Shown in pieces: positions 1 through 9,107 of a stretch of DNA of 64,000 nt. Origin of the DNA: Sphingobium baderi. Its GTDB lineage: Bacteria; Pseudomonadota; Alphaproteobacteria; Sphingomonadales; Sphingomonadaceae. Within the stretch, counting starts at the first letter, position 1, and every line of letters starts with the position of its first letter. The stretch is from positions 3,986,501 to 4,050,500 of the forward strand of contig NZ_CP013264.1 of NCBI RefSeq assembly GCF_001456115.1, in the 5' to 3' direction. The position numbers and the translations under genes were made by a program. The notes under the pieces are model-generated. The model saw nothing but the letters and a program-made list of their open reading frames with translations, made no database searches and was not told the origin of the DNA.

Positions 1-257
1 GTGACCGTCCCCTTCGCAACTCCAAGAAACTCGGTGCCGCGGCGGTTAAAGCGAGCGGTGATTCTCTGCCCGGGCTTCAGGGTCTGTCGCAGGGTTTTTG
101 CGTCGGGTTTCAGATAATGGTATCCAAATGTTCTCTGCGCTAACGCAATTAGATAGCTTTCCACTTGGGATGGCATACGCAACAGGCCGCCATGTTCATT
201 GTCGTTTTCTGAAGCGATCTCGCCCCCCGACGAATTTCGAATCTGCAAATCAGCCAC
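1..257 (-). CDS. Partial hypothetical protein, cut by the window edge
   Basis: An open minus-strand frame runs from an in-frame TAA just upstream (about 276) to base 1 without a stop. It reads as protein-like sequence, including HYLKPDAKTLRQTLKPGQ followed by ITARFNRRGTEFLG near the window edge. The start is uncertain: GTG at 257 is taken here, and TTG at about 248 or ATG at 176 are alternatives; none has a strong ribosome binding site. I do not recognise the family. It is divergent from kpsE, about 240 bases away. Whether it is a real gene or a remnant cannot be decided from the part visible. Confidence 0.3.
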   Translation of the reverse strand, partial: MADLQIRNSSGGEIASENDNEHGGLLRMPSQVESYLIALAQRTFGYHYLKPDAKTLRQTLKPGQRITARFNRRGTEFLGVAKGTV

Positions 258-494
258 CTTCGGAAAAGTTCGAGAGGGGAGTTATGCCATGGGTTTCCGC
301 ACTGCAACCTCAAATGGCTGACGCGGCTCGCCCTAACTGTGCCACCGAGCGCCATACGATGCCGGTCAAAGGGAGGCATGCACCGCACAGTTCAATCAGA
401 CAGTTCATGCTAGACGGCGATGGATGGGAAGGCTACGGTCTAAACCCACCCCAAACCCTGGATCATACCGGCTTGTGTTAAGGTTGAACCCTTT
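258..494. promoter_or_regulatory. Intergenic region upstream of the kpsE operon
   Basis: About 240 bases between the divergent partial ORF and kpsE. It must hold the kpsE-kpsM-kpsT promoter if the operon starts here, but I cannot point to a convincing -35/-10 pair or an operator. A long plus-strand frame covers it (98-481) but reads like non-coding translation, with no family resemblance and no good start. Confidence 0.25.
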
Positions 495-1685
495 ATGGAT
501 ATCGCTCGCGTCAGCACCGAAACGGACGCAAAAGGATTTGAGAGTGGCCAGCATGGCAAGAGCCATCGTACCCGCGCTCCCGCAATGATCGTAAACAAGA
601 TCAAGAACTTGCGTCCAGTATTCTTGACTACGGTGGTTATCCCGACGCTGCTGGCGGCGCTATATTTCGGGCTGCTTGCATCAGACGTCTACATTTCCGA
701 GTCTCGGTTCATCGTCCGAAGCCCCGACAAGCCCGCTCCGACTGGATTTGGCGTATTGCTGAAGGGGGCGAGCCTGGCAGGTGCAGGAGAAGAAATATAC
801 GCCGCCCAAGATTACGTAGCGTCGCGAGATGCACTCCAAGCCCTGAATAAGGATGGCGCATTCACGCGCGCTTATGGCACGACAGCGGTGTCCTTTTTCG
901 ACCGCTTCAACGCCGGTGGCTTTCATCCCACCTTTGAAGATCTATACAAATATTATGAAAAGAAAGTGTCGGTTGCACATGACACTACCTCCTCCATCGT
1001 CACGCTGACGGTGCGTGCCTTCACCCCCCGGGATGCACAGCACTTCAATGAGCAATTGCTCGAGATGGCAGAAGCAACAGTGAACAAGCTCAATGACCGG
1101 GGGCGGCAAGATCTAATCCGCTTTGCCAGCCGAGAAGTTGATGACGCAAAGGCGAAGTCACAGGCCGCAGCACTAGCGCTTTCGGCATACAGAAACCAGG
1201 CTGGCGTTGTTGATCCGGAAAAGCAAGCTACAGTGCAGATCCAGATGATCTCCAAGCTTCAAGACGAACTCATTGCCACTCGCACGCAACTGCTTGAATT
1301 GAGAGCGTTTGCTCCCCAAAACCCTCAGGTTGAAGTGTTGGTTACGCGAGCCAGGGGACTCAGCGGGGAAATCGATGAGCAACTGGGTCTGGTCGCCGGC
1401 AGCCAGAAATCTCTTTCATCTCGTGCTGCTCAATATCAGCGTCTGGCGCTGGAAAGCCAATTTGCCGACAAGCAATTGGCCAGTGCAATGACATCCCTCG
1501 AGGAAGCACGGAATGAAGCCCGCCGCAAGCAGGCCTATGTTGAACGCATCGTTCAGCCCAACCTGCCGGACGATGCTCTGGAGCCCCGTCGGCTTCGCGG
1601 TATAATTTCGACCTTCATTCTCGGGATCGTCGCATGGGGCGTCATAAGTATGCTGATAGCCGGTGTGCTGGAGCACAAGGACTAA
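495..1685 (+). CDS. kpsE: Capsule polysaccharide export inner-membrane protein, KpsE/BexC/CtrB family
   Basis: This polysaccharide co-polymerase type 3 protein links the KpsMT ABC transporter in the inner membrane to the KpsD outer-membrane channel. The 396-residue protein has the family layout. A cytoplasmic N-terminus is followed by a membrane segment at about residues 41-65 and the motif YISESRFIVRSP directly after it. A long helical, coiled-coil-prone periplasmic stretch (about 190-350, rich in Arg, Gln, Glu and Ala) leads to a second membrane segment at about 370-392. The start at 495 has AAGG 12 bases upstream. An internal Met at 585 would give a more usual short N-terminus but has no ribosome binding site. 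It is the first gene of kpsE-kpsM-kpsT. Confidence 0.88.
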   Translation: MDIARVSTETDAKGFESGQHGKSHRTRAPAMIVNKIKNLRPVFLTTVVIPTLLAALYFGLLASDVYISESRFIVRSPDKPAPTGFGVLLKGASLAGAGEEIYAAQDYVASRDALQALNKDGAFTRAYGTTAVSFFDRFNAGGFHPTFEDLYKYYEKKVSVAHDTTSSIVTLTVRAFTPRDAQHFNEQLLEMAEATVNKLNDRGRQDLIRFASREVDDAKAKSQAAALALSAYRNQAGVVDPEKQATVQIQMISKLQDELIATRTQLLELRAFAPQNPQVEVLVTRARGLSGEIDEQLGLVAGSQKSLSSRAAQYQRLALESQFADKQLASAMTSLEEARNEARRKQAYVERIVQPNLPDDALEPRRLRGIISTFILGIVAWGVISMLIAGVLEHKD

Positions 1686-1692
1686 TCGACAG

Positions 1693-2493
1693 GTGACGAG
1701 CATATCACAACTCGCTACCTTCGGAAGAAGCGCGGCCATTCAGGGAAGAGTTATTTATGCCTTGCTGATGCGTGAGGTGCTGACCCGATACGGCAGGCAC
1801 AATATAGGCTTTCTCTGGCTATTTGTAGAGCCCATGCTCTTCACGACCGGAGTCACTATCCTCTGGTCCCTTTTTAAGGCAAACCATGGTTCCTCGTTGC
1901 CGATCGTCGCTTTCGCCCTGACTGGCTATTCAAGTGTGCTACTGTGGCGGAACATGCCCAATCGATGCATTGGCGCCATCGAGCCCAACCTTGCCTTGAT
2001 GTACCATCGCAATGTTCGCCCAATCGATATCTTCGCAGCCCGCTTGCTGCTCGAGGCAGGAGGCGCAACTATTTCCTTCATTACCCTCTGTCTTTTCTAC
2101 ATCTACATCGGTTGGTTGGAACCGCCAGCCGACGTACTTACGGTTGTGGAAGGATGGTTGTTGATTGCTTGGTTTGGCGCCAGCTTGGCAATGTTCCTAG
2201 GAGCACTGGGCGAAAAGACGGAGTTAGTCGAACGGTTCTGGCACCCGGTTTCATATCTGATGTTTCCTTTGTCCGGTGCTGCATTCATGGTCGATGCCCT
2301 CCCAAGCGCCGCGCAAAAATATATCCTCTATGTGCCGATGGTGAACGGCGTTGAACTTATCCGAAAGGGCTATTTCGGTGATCAGGTGCGCGTGCATTAT
2401 GATCTGACATATCTTCTGGGATGCTGCATTGTGCTGACGTTGCTGGCGCTGTCGCAGGTCACCGCAATTAGTCGGGAGATAACCCCCGAATGA
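1693..2493 (+). CDS. kpsM: Capsule polysaccharide ABC transporter permease, KpsM/BexB family
   Basis: Integral membrane half of the ABC-2 type exporter that moves lipid-linked capsule chains across the inner membrane. The 266-residue protein has the family N-terminal signature REVLTRYGRHNIGFLWLFVE, then LLWRNM and six or so hydrophobic segments. GTG at 1693 is chosen because it gives the same N-terminal length as the second kpsM copy at 10830. An ATG at 1663 would overlap kpsE by 23 bases. The 3' end overlaps kpsT by four bases (ATGA), which suggests translational coupling. Confidence 0.88.
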   Translation: MTSISQLATFGRSAAIQGRVIYALLMREVLTRYGRHNIGFLWLFVEPMLFTTGVTILWSLFKANHGSSLPIVAFALTGYSSVLLWRNMPNRCIGAIEPNLALMYHRNVRPIDIFAARLLLEAGGATISFITLCLFYIYIGWLEPPADVLTVVEGWLLIAWFGASLAMFLGALGEKTELVERFWHPVSYLMFPLSGAAFMVDALPSAAQKYILYVPMVNGVELIRKGYFGDQVRVHYDLTYLLGCCIVLTLLALSQVTAISREITPE

Positions 2494-3152
2494 TCAATGT
2501 CGAACATGTCAATAAGGTCTACCCGACCCGCGCAGGCCCTCGGCTTGTGTTAGATGATATTTCCTTTTCGCTTCGCCGCGGTGAGAAATTGGGCATCCTT
2601 GGCCGAAACGGCGCTGGCAAGTCGACACTGATCCGATTGGTAAGTGGGGCAGAACGCCCAACCTCTGGTATTATTTCCAGATCCATGTCCGTATCATGGC
2701 CGCTTGCTTTTGGAGGAGCCTTTCAAACCTCCCTAACCGGACTTGATAATGTGCGGTTCATAAGTCGAATCTATCGACAAGATTACAGACAAAATATCGA
2801 CTTCGTCGCAGATTTCACAGAACTTGGCTTGTATTTAAAGGAGCCGGTGCGGTCATACTCGCAGGGAATGCGTGCCCGTCTCGCCTTCGCTATTTCAATG
2901 ATAATTGAGTTCGATTGCTATCTGATTGATGAGATCAGCGCAGTTGGCGATGCAAAATTTCATGAAAAATGCGAATCTGAACTGTTTCATAAACGGGGCG
3001 ATCGGGCAATGTTAATCATCTCTCACGATCCTAATTACGTCCGACATCACTGTCAGAAATTTGCTGTCCTGCACGACGGAAAAATGAGTTTTTTTAGCAA
3101 TTTCGATGAGGCCCATGACAAGCATCTGCATAATCTGCACATGGCTTTCTAG
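2490..3152 (+). CDS. kpsT: Capsule polysaccharide ABC transporter ATP-binding protein, KpsT/BexA family
   Basis: ATPase partner of KpsM. The 220 residues match the usual KpsT length of about 220. Walker A GRNGAGKS lies at residues 38-45. The ABC signature is present as YSQGMRARLAF, where Q replaces the second Ser/Gly as is common in capsule and O-antigen ATPases. Walker B is CYLIDEI with the catalytic Glu, and the switch His is in ISHDP. The ATGA overlap with kpsM supports coupled translation and a 1:1 complex. Codon use and GC are lower than in the housekeeping genes further along, as for the whole operon. Confidence 0.92.
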   Translation: MINVEHVNKVYPTRAGPRLVLDDISFSLRRGEKLGILGRNGAGKSTLIRLVSGAERPTSGIISRSMSVSWPLAFGGAFQTSLTGLDNVRFISRIYRQDYRQNIDFVADFTELGLYLKEPVRSYSQGMRARLAFAISMIIEFDCYLIDEISAVGDAKFHEKCESELFHKRGDRAMLIISHDPNYVRHHCQKFAVLHDGKMSFFSNFDEAHDKHLHNLHMAF

Positions 3153-3181
3153 AAGGTCTCCTGTGACTTGGAATAATCTGG

Positions 3182-5191
3182 ATGCATAATCAATTTTCTG
3201 TTGATTATTATCAGCATTATTATGAGAAAAACGGACTCACTTATTGGTCTGGACGTTCAGCGCCATCCTTCGTGAACGTCTCATCTACCTGTTTGATCGA
3301 TCACAATAGCGCATTGCGCGAAAGACCAGATCGCCACGGCAAATATGATGCAGTGTATTTCACAGAGGAAAATCTGGGAAATCTACCTCAATGGCGCTTA
3401 ATCCTTGATGAACTTCTGAGACTTTTACGACCGGAACGCAAAACTCTCCTAATTCTCAAAGTTACGCCAGTTCGAATGGCAAGAGCTGAATTTTTCAGCA
3501 TGCTCAAATGTCGCTACGATATTTCCTTAACACAGAAAGAACCTCCTGCCGGCCTGCGAGATGTCGATCTGATTGTTCTGGAATGTTTCAGGAAAGACAC
3601 CCATCCACGGCTAGATACGCTGGGTTTTGGCATAATTTCAGATGGCAACCGGCCTCATCGTGTATCTCAGTTCATCAGCAGTATATTGCAGATAAAAGGT
3701 ATCCATAAAGTAGATTGGCGAATAGGTTTGTGCGGACCTCACACACTGCTGGAGAGCATGCCCGATAATATTTCCAATCAAATTTTTGGCAAACTGGTCT
3801 TCGTTGAAGAGCCATCCGAATGGCGTTCCGCAGGATGGATAACAAGGAAAAAAAACTTACTTGTTAATATTTTGCATTCCGAGAATATTATTATTGTTCA
3901 TGATAGATATATTGTTCCATGCGATTTTCTAGAAAAATTTTACGAATTTGGCGCAGATTTCGATTTCATTTCACCAGGGCAGACACGAGATGGTTTGAGA
4001 TTTCCAGATTGGACGGCGACGTCCGCAGAATGGGATTCAAGCAGAACGTACCTTTTACCTTATAATGCATGCAGCCGATCTTCCTATGTCAATGGTGGGG
4101 CTATTATTGCCAAGCGGAACGTTCTTGTCCGAAGCGGATGGAATGAGCTGTTATTCTGGGATCAGTGCGAGGACATCGAATTAACCCGGAGATTAGAGGA
4201 TCTAGGTATTATAGCCCGCAGTGCGCCCAGTCTACGGCTCGAGGTGATCGACGCCAGACCGAGCTATGAGCGGGCGTTCGAACGAACCAGGCATGACGGC
4301 TCTCCGATGCCTGCCGATAAGCAGGTGCTTCAAGGCCTGCCGGTCCGATTGCCTGAAAAGACTCTGCTGCAGGTAGAAGATAGCGGAATCATAGCCTGGC
4401 CTTCCCTGTGGCGCACCTCAAAGGACGGCCTCGTCGCTATGGAGCCTCAAGTGGATTTGGCTCTTTGTAATGTCACCGGTAATCCTGCTCACATTCGTTT
4501 AGCATGCAAACTGACCTCGAATGCCAACGGCCCGTTGCAAATCCACATCAATGGTGTTTTTGTCCCGGCTTCATATGACGGCGCAGTGTTGACCCTGCCG
4601 GTCGATCACCTGCCGAAAGCCGCTGGAGGGCAACTCGTCATCAGCTTTAATGCTGTCGACCAACTCATCATCAGTTCAATCGAACTCGGAAAGGCCGTCG
4701 AGAAGGTAAGTTATCCCGTGATCATGGCTCGCGACAACCCCCTCGCAGAAGGCCTGCTTGGCAAAGGATGGTGGGGGCTAGAGGCGTGGGGAGCGTGGTC
4801 TGAGCGAATTGCCAGTACCCTGTATCTACCTCTTCCCTGTGACGAAAACAAGGATATCAGACTATCACTCGGGATCAAGACGCTTCCCAATCTCGATCAG
4901 CCCAAGAAGGCGGTGGGAATATCCTGCAATGGAATTTCAATCGGTTACTTTTCCGTGATCAGTGACGGGAAGGGGCGAACATATAAGATACGCATCCCAT
5001 CTTCCGTTGCACGACAGTCCTCTCCCATGACAATCGAACTGTCGATGTTAAGCGCATCCTCCCCATCGCAGAGCAGCCATTCCGATGATCAGAGGAAGAT
5101 TGGGGTTGGGTTGACGAAAGTTGACATACGCCCCGTATCACGAGGGCTCTGTACCTTCCTCCCAGCATCTCTAAGTAAGATTTGCAGATAA
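3182..5191 (+). CDS. Composite capsule protein: Rossmann-like N-terminus, GT-A glycosyltransferase middle, beta-rich C-terminus
   Basis: Large 669-residue protein 29 bases after kpsT and probably in the same operon. Residues about 1-140 end in LPQWRLILDELLRLLRP, reminiscent of a SAM-methyltransferase-like fold, but no GxGxG loop is visible. Residues about 145-370 look like a GT-A glycosyltransferase. They open with ISDGNRPHRVSQFISSIL, have VHDRYIVP as the likely metal-binding DxD-like site and VNGGAIIAKRNVL, and carry EDIELTRRL as the likely acidic catalytic motif. Residues about 410-660 are beta-rich with no family I recognise. GC is clearly low, especially 3840-3960, which suggests acquisition. 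A role in capsule chain building or modification is inferred from position. Confidence 0.55.
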   Translation: MHNQFSVDYYQHYYEKNGLTYWSGRSAPSFVNVSSTCLIDHNSALRERPDRHGKYDAVYFTEENLGNLPQWRLILDELLRLLRPERKTLLILKVTPVRMARAEFFSMLKCRYDISLTQKEPPAGLRDVDLIVLECFRKDTHPRLDTLGFGIISDGNRPHRVSQFISSILQIKGIHKVDWRIGLCGPHTLLESMPDNISNQIFGKLVFVEEPSEWRSAGWITRKKNLLVNILHSENIIIVHDRYIVPCDFLEKFYEFGADFDFISPGQTRDGLRFPDWTATSAEWDSSRTYLLPYNACSRSSYVNGGAIIAKRNVLVRSGWNELLFWDQCEDIELTRRLEDLGIIARSAPSLRLEVIDARPSYERAFERTRHDGSPMPADKQVLQGLPVRLPEKTLLQVEDSGIIAWPSLWRTSKDGLVAMEPQVDLALCNVTGNPAHIRLACKLTSNANGPLQIHINGVFVPASYDGAVLTLPVDHLPKAAGGQLVISFNAVDQLIISSIELGKAVEKVSYPVIMARDNPLAEGLLGKGWWGLEAWGAWSERIASTLYLPLPCDENKDIRLSLGIKTLPNLDQPKKAVGISCNGISIGYFSVISDGKGRTYKIRIPSSVARQSSPMTIELSMLSASSPSQSSHSDDQRKIGVGLTKVDIRPVSRGLCTFLPASLSKICR

Positions 5192-5326
5192 AACTCCACA
5201 TTCCGATTTTTTGGAAGTGTGCGGGAGGTTCTGCAAAATCTATTGAGGATCTGAGTGGCCATGGCAGGCTGGTGATGTTCAACGTCACCAACTCCAATGG
5301 AGTCCCACCATGACCAAGAATGGGAA
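5192..5326 (+). pseudogene. Possible start of another element's gene, cut off by the IS3 insertion
   Basis: The stretch between the 669-residue gene and the IS3 left end contains GGAG seven bases before an ATG at about 5311. That ATG opens MTKNGND and runs straight into the IS3 end. The start looks genuine, but only a handful of codons remain and they do not resume on the far side of the IS. It may be the 5' end of an older insertion-sequence transposase. This is weak evidence and the family is not established. Confidence 0.22.
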
Positions 5327-5358
5327 TGACGTGACCCCGAGCTTTCCTCCAGCTGGGA

Positions 5359-6213
5359 TTAGAGCCGGGCGGTTGTTTTGCGCATGAGCGCGGTTGAAGC
5401 AATGGGCTGCGTAGCGGAGCCCGTAGGGCGTAGCGAAGCAGGCCATTGCCTATCCAGTTCGGCGGCGAATGCCGCCGGGGTTGCGTAGCCAAGCGATGAG
5501 TGCGGCCTCTCCCGGTTGTAGTCTTCTACCCAAGCAGCGATCTCAAACCGAGCATGGGTCATGCTCATGAACAGTGTTTCGTTGAGAAGCTCGTCACGCA
5601 TGCGACCGTTGAAGCTCTCGACGTATCCGTTCTGCATCGGCCTTCCCGGCGCGATGTAATGCCACTCAACGCCGATCTCGCCGCACCATGCCAGTACCGC
5701 ATTGCTGGTGAGTTCCGTGCCATTGTCGCTGACGATCATGCCGGGCTTGCCACGCCGTTCGATCAGCTCGGTCAGCTCGCGCACTACCCGGCGACCCGAG
5801 ATCGATGTGTCCGGCACGGCTGCCAGGCACTCCCTGGTCACGTCATCGACTACGTTGAGCACGCGGAACCGTCTTCCCGAAGCCATCTGGTCGTGAACGA
5901 AGTCCAGGCTCCAGCGCTGGTTCGGAAGCGCCAGAACCGGAGCAGGTGCTCTCGTGCCGACAGCACGCCTGCGGCTACGTCTTCGCCTGACCGCCAGCCC
6001 TTCCTCACGGTAGAGCCTCTGGGTCTTCTTGCGGTTGATCATGATCCCCTCCCGGCGCAGCAGGATATGCAGACGACGATAGCCGAACCGGCGACGCTGG
6101 TTGGCCAACTCGCGCAGCTTCTCGCGCAGACCAGCATCATCGTCCCGTGCGGAACGGTAACGCACGCTCATGCGATCGGCATCGATGACACGGCACGCCC
6201 GCCGCTCGCTCAT
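5359..6213 (-). CDS. IS3-family transposase, OrfB catalytic part (rve integrase core)
   Basis: DDE transposase domain, 284 residues from the first internal Met. The natural product is the OrfAB fusion made by -1 frameshifting, so this frame really begins at the slippery site near 6276. The catalytic triad is visible: Asp in WSLDFVHD, Asp in VSDNGTE and Glu in [12 protein letters not shown]. The N-terminal part has the HTH_21-like block [16 protein letters not shown]. The ORF appears intact, so the element could be active. It separates the kpsEMT operon from the GT4/kpsD genes. Confidence 0.88.
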   Translation of the reverse strand: MSERRACRVIDADRMSVRYRSARDDDAGLREKLRELANQRRRFGYRRLHILLRREGIMINRKKTQRLYREEGLAVRRRRSRRRAVGTRAPAPVLALPNQRWSLDFVHDQMASGRRFRVLNVVDDVTRECLAAVPDTSISGRRVVRELTELIERRGKPGMIVSDNGTELTSNAVLAWCGEIGVEWHYIAPGRPMQNGYVESFNGRMRDELLNETLFMSMTHARFEIAAWVEDYNRERPHSSLGYATPAAFAAELDRQWPASLRPTGSATQPIASTALMRKTTARL

Positions 6214-6263
6214 CCCGTGGCAGGCCTGGAGATGAGCGACAGCTTCCCGCTTCGCGGCGGGCG

Positions 6264-6530
6264 TCAGAACTTTTTTGCCAGAAGACCCTTCAGCGCAGCC
6301 TTGTCCAGCATCGCATCGGCCAGCAGCCGCTTGAGCTTCGCGTTCTCGCTCTCGAGTTCCTTCAGTCGGCGGGCGTCGGACACTTCCATCCCGCCATACT
6401 TCGACTTCCAGTTGTAGATCGTCGCTTCGGAAACCCCGTGCCGCCGGGCCAGATCGGCGGTCTTCGCGCCCGCCTCGGCTTCCTTCAGCACCCCGATGAT
6501 CTGCTCTTCTGAAAACCTCGTTCTCTTCAT
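6264..6530 (-). CDS. IS3-family transposase, OrfA helix-turn-helix part
   Basis: 88-residue OrfA, the normal length for the IS407 group. It has the HTH_Tnp_1 pattern ([19 protein letters not shown], then [16 protein letters not shown]) and a leucine-zipper-like tail ([15 protein letters not shown]). It ends in LLAKKF at the frameshift site. It binds the element's ends as the N-terminal part of OrfAB, and on its own usually acts as a regulator of transposition. Confidence 0.88.
   Translation of the reverse strand: MKRTRFSEEQIIGVLKEAEAGAKTADLARRHGVSEATIYNWKSKYGGMEVSDARRLKELESENAKLKRLLADAMLDKAALKGLLAKKF
6270..6276 (-). other. Programmed -1 frameshift heptamer in the IS3 element
   Basis: On the minus strand the end of orfA reads GCA AAA AAG TTC TGA, so the heptamer A AAA AAG is in the orfA frame. 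Slipping back one base gives GCA AAA AAA GTT CTG and continues without interruption into orfB. This is the classical signal for making the OrfAB transposase. Confidence 0.8.
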
Positions 6531-6663
6531 CTCGTCCGTCCTTCTGTCAGGGCCGGACTCTAATCCAACTTGGAGGAAAATCAGGGGGTCACGTCAGATC
6601 AGGACAATGATGCAAGATGCGCCTATTAACAACTGCTTTCGATAACGCACCATGCTTTAACAA

Positions 6664-7917
6664 TCAAACTATGCCACGCAAAAGATGTTGCGCGGAATCT
6701 GCCCAACAAGCCTCAGGAGGCCTGATCTTAATCAGACCCGCCTCGATCTCGCCCGCCCAGCTTTCAATGCAGCGCCGTAAATCGTGAGAGCTAGCATTCT
6801 GCGGGAAAAAATATACGCCTGATTCTTCGTGACTTCTAAACACTGGAATGTCGCGCGCAAGCACAGGCTTTTGGTGCCCCAAGGCCTCAATCAGCGGCAA
6901 CCCAAAGCCTTCCGCATAGGACGCGATGATCACTCCCTCACAAGCCTGATAGATTTTTTCAAGCTCGACATCTTCAACATCGTCGAACCACAAAAGCCTC
7001 TTGCCAAATTCGGCGTGGCCGACAATGTAGTCACGCAGATTTTCCACGTGCCATCCCATTCGTCCGACCAATATCAGTGGCTGAACAGCTCCATCTGCCC
7101 AGAGCTCTTCGAATGCTGCAATAACAAGTTCATGGCCCTTACGAGGCTCGAGTGTTCCGACCATCAGAAAGAAAGGATGGGCAAGATCAAACCTTACACC
7201 CACATCGACGATCACGGAAGGATCGACTATCGTTTGCAAGATATTATATCCCATAGGCAAAACCTTAGTCTTGTAACCTTGGGATAGACCATATCTTGCA
7301 TTCAGCGTACACCTAAGCTGTTGCTCGGTTTGTTCCGAATTACAAAAAAAACCGTCTGCTATTCCTGCGATTATGTCTAGCCACGCTTTGTAGCGGAGCA
7401 CCGTGTTTCGAGAAAACCATTCAGGATACTCAAGCGGCAGTAGATCATGCACCAGAAACCATAGAGTGCCGCCATCACGACGGAATTGCATCAATTGACG
7501 CCCATAGCGACGGACAGCATCCAACGAAAAGTCCAGCCCGACGAAGACATCGCCAGGGCGCGCTTCAATTTCTGAACAATCTACAGCCGACTCATGATAA
7601 GGCCAAGCAATGCCGTGATATGGAGAGTGCCGGTTAGCGGCTACAAACTGAACGTCCCATCCGGAAAAACGATCATCGGCTAACGCTAGCGCCAAAGCCC
7701 GAACAACCCGCTGAATGCCGGTGCCGGCATCATCCTTGCTGATTACCGCCAAATCAACTAAGAGGCGACGCGTATGCTCTTGGCTGTGTACAGCCTTTTG
7801 CTGACTACGACGACGCTGGCGACGAATCCAGAACCTATCAAATGCGCGACCGGCAACCGCTTGCTTGACCCGAAAGGGCAGCAAATCCCAAAATACCCTC
7901 AAGCGTCGGTAATCCAT
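6664..7917 (-). CDS. Family 4 glycosyltransferase of the capsule region
   Basis: 417-residue GT-B glycosyltransferase. The N-terminal domain contains LLVDLAVIS and GTGIQRVVRALA, close to the GxGIxRV pattern seen in the second GT4 at 18290-19585. The C-terminal Glycos_transf_1 domain has MVGTLEPRKGHELVIAAF and the nucleotide-sugar binding motif ASYAEGFGLPLIEALG, whose Glu residues form the E-x7-E signature. It probably adds a sugar, possibly mannose given manA/manC in the same region, to the growing capsule chain at the cytoplasmic membrane face. It is 23 bases downstream of kpsD on the same strand, so the two are likely co-transcribed. Confidence 0.8.
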   Translation of the reverse strand: MDYRRLRVFWDLLPFRVKQAVAGRAFDRFWIRRQRRRSQQKAVHSQEHTRRLLVDLAVISKDDAGTGIQRVVRALALALADDRFSGWDVQFVAANRHSPYHGIAWPYHESAVDCSEIEARPGDVFVGLDFSLDAVRRYGRQLMQFRRDGGTLWFLVHDLLPLEYPEWFSRNTVLRYKAWLDIIAGIADGFFCNSEQTEQQLRCTLNARYGLSQGYKTKVLPMGYNILQTIVDPSVIVDVGVRFDLAHPFFLMVGTLEPRKGHELVIAAFEELWADGAVQPLILVGRMGWHVENLRDYIVGHAEFGKRLLWFDDVEDVELEKIYQACEGVIIASYAEGFGLPLIEALGHQKPVLARDIPVFRSHEESGVYFFPQNASSHDLRRCIESWAGEIEAGLIKIRPPEACWADSAQHLLRGIV

Positions 7918-7940
7918 CTTCTTTGGCCTTCAGGCCAAGC

Positions 7941-9107
7941 CTACATTGCGGTCGCCGTGGTGGCTACCGGCAAGACGGTCGAATAGATCACATTCACAAA
8001 TTTCTGAATGTCAGCCAAAGGCGCATTTGAGACGTAGAGCAAGTCCCTATTGCGAATGGGGAAGCTTTGGGCGACAAAGAAGGTCGCTGGGTCCTTCATG
8101 TTGATACGATAGATAATCGGTATTTTGCCATTTGGAGACGTCTTCACCGAATTGCGGGTAGTCGGCTCAAGAGCGTTGGGCTCTTCCAGTCTAAATATAA
8201 AAACGCCCTTTACATCTGCCCGCGTGTCCTGCAACCCAGATATCCGACCCAGTGCCTGAGCTAGCGTGAGGCCCGTTCCTTCGAACGGAACCTCATCGTT
8301 CTTGCCAATCGCTCCTAATGCGGTGAAGCTAAACGGCTGAAACAGAACGGTCATAATGTCATCAGGCTGCAGACGCACATTCTGCGATGGATCACGGATC
8401 ACGGATTCAAGTGGCAAGGACACCACCTTTATACCGCGGGTGATTTGAATCGTCATTTTGCCCACAGGTTGTTTGACGCCGCCCGCTGAAGCTAGGATGT
8501 CGAGTACACGCTCGCCACGCGCCGTCAGCGGCACTCGAGCGCTGCCTGCCACATCTCCGACAACTGTCACGTTGGCCGCAGCATTGCGAACCAGGCGAAC
8601 TACCGCCTGAGGCTGGTGCGCTTTGCCCATAAGACGAGAACTGATTTCCCGTGCGATCGCTTGCGGCGCTCGGCCGGCTGCCCGGACCTGACCCACGAAT
8701 GGAACCGTGATCTGCCCATCGCTGTCGACCATCTGCTCAGGCAACGAGGTCGCCCGACCGCCTGCTCCTAACTTGGTATCGCCGCTCGTCCCAAATAATA
8801 CGGCGGGCGGGGCTTCCCATATAGCGACATCAAGCACATCGCCATTTCCGACAATGGCTCCGACAGGTGTTCCTTCGCCCAGTTCTTCCGAGAAAAGATG
8901 CTGACGATCAATCGTCAGCATCTGGCGCGTCACCGCGTCCGTGACGTCAACAACCTTGATTTCCGCGCCCCCTACTTCTCGTCCAGCTTCGGCTCGCGCT
9001 ATGCCCCGGCCCGAAGGGCCAGTGGCGGGCATGATCGCACACGCCTGCAGCACAAGGGTGGAACTGATCAATCCCATGATTTTGACTGAAGCGGCGTTTT
9101 TTTTCAT
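7941..9107 (-). CDS. kpsD: Polysaccharide export outer-membrane lipoprotein, KpsD/Wza-type
   Basis: Outer-membrane exit channel for capsule polysaccharide. The start at 9107 gives a clean lipoprotein signal: MKKNAASVKIMGL, a hydrophobic stretch, then the lipobox LQAC with Cys about 24 residues in. An upstream ATG at 9146 only adds a polar extension. The Poly_export domain begins around GDVLDVAIWE and contains VDSDGQITVPFVGQVRAAGR. Two SLBB-like segments follow (VTVVGDVAGSARVPL and LGAIGKNDEVPFEGTGLTLA). At 388 residues it is nearer Wza/CtrA/BexD size than the longer E. coli KpsD. It lies apart from and opposite to kpsEMT. Confidence 0.82.
   Translation of the reverse strand: MKKNAASVKIMGLISSTLVLQACAIMPATGPSGRGIARAEAGREVGGAEIKVVDVTDAVTRQMLTIDRQHLFSEELGEGTPVGAIVGNGDVLDVAIWEAPPAVLFGTSGDTKLGAGGRATSLPEQMVDSDGQITVPFVGQVRAAGRAPQAIAREISSRLMGKAHQPQAVVRLVRNAAANVTVVGDVAGSARVPLTARGERVLDILASAGGVKQPVGKMTIQITRGIKVVSLPLESVIRDPSQNVRLQPDDIMTVLFQPFSFTALGAIGKNDEVPFEGTGLTLAQALGRISGLQDTRADVKGVFIFRLEEPNALEPTTRNSVKTSPNGKIPIIYRINMKDPATFFVAQSFPIRNRDLLYVSNAPLADIQKFVNVIYSTVLPVATTATAM

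Larger units (their letters stand above)
5327..6596 (-). mobile_element. IS3-family insertion sequence, IS407-like group
   Basis: About 1.27 kb element bounded by imperfect inverted repeats. The left end begins TGACGTGACCCC and the right end, read on the minus strand, begins with the same twelve bases. Both continue with TTTCCTCCA and GGATTAGAG blocks. The TGAC...CCCC tip is typical of the IS407 group. It carries orfA and orfB in the usual -1 frame relation with a slippery heptamer. No 3- or 4-base target duplication is seen: the flanks are GGAA on the left and GATC on the right. This points to rearrangement or deletion next to one end after insertion. Confidence 0.85.

Noticed and set aside
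98..481. Plus-strand ORF of 127 residues before kpsE
   Set aside because: No family look and no good start; it overlaps a better minus-strand frame.
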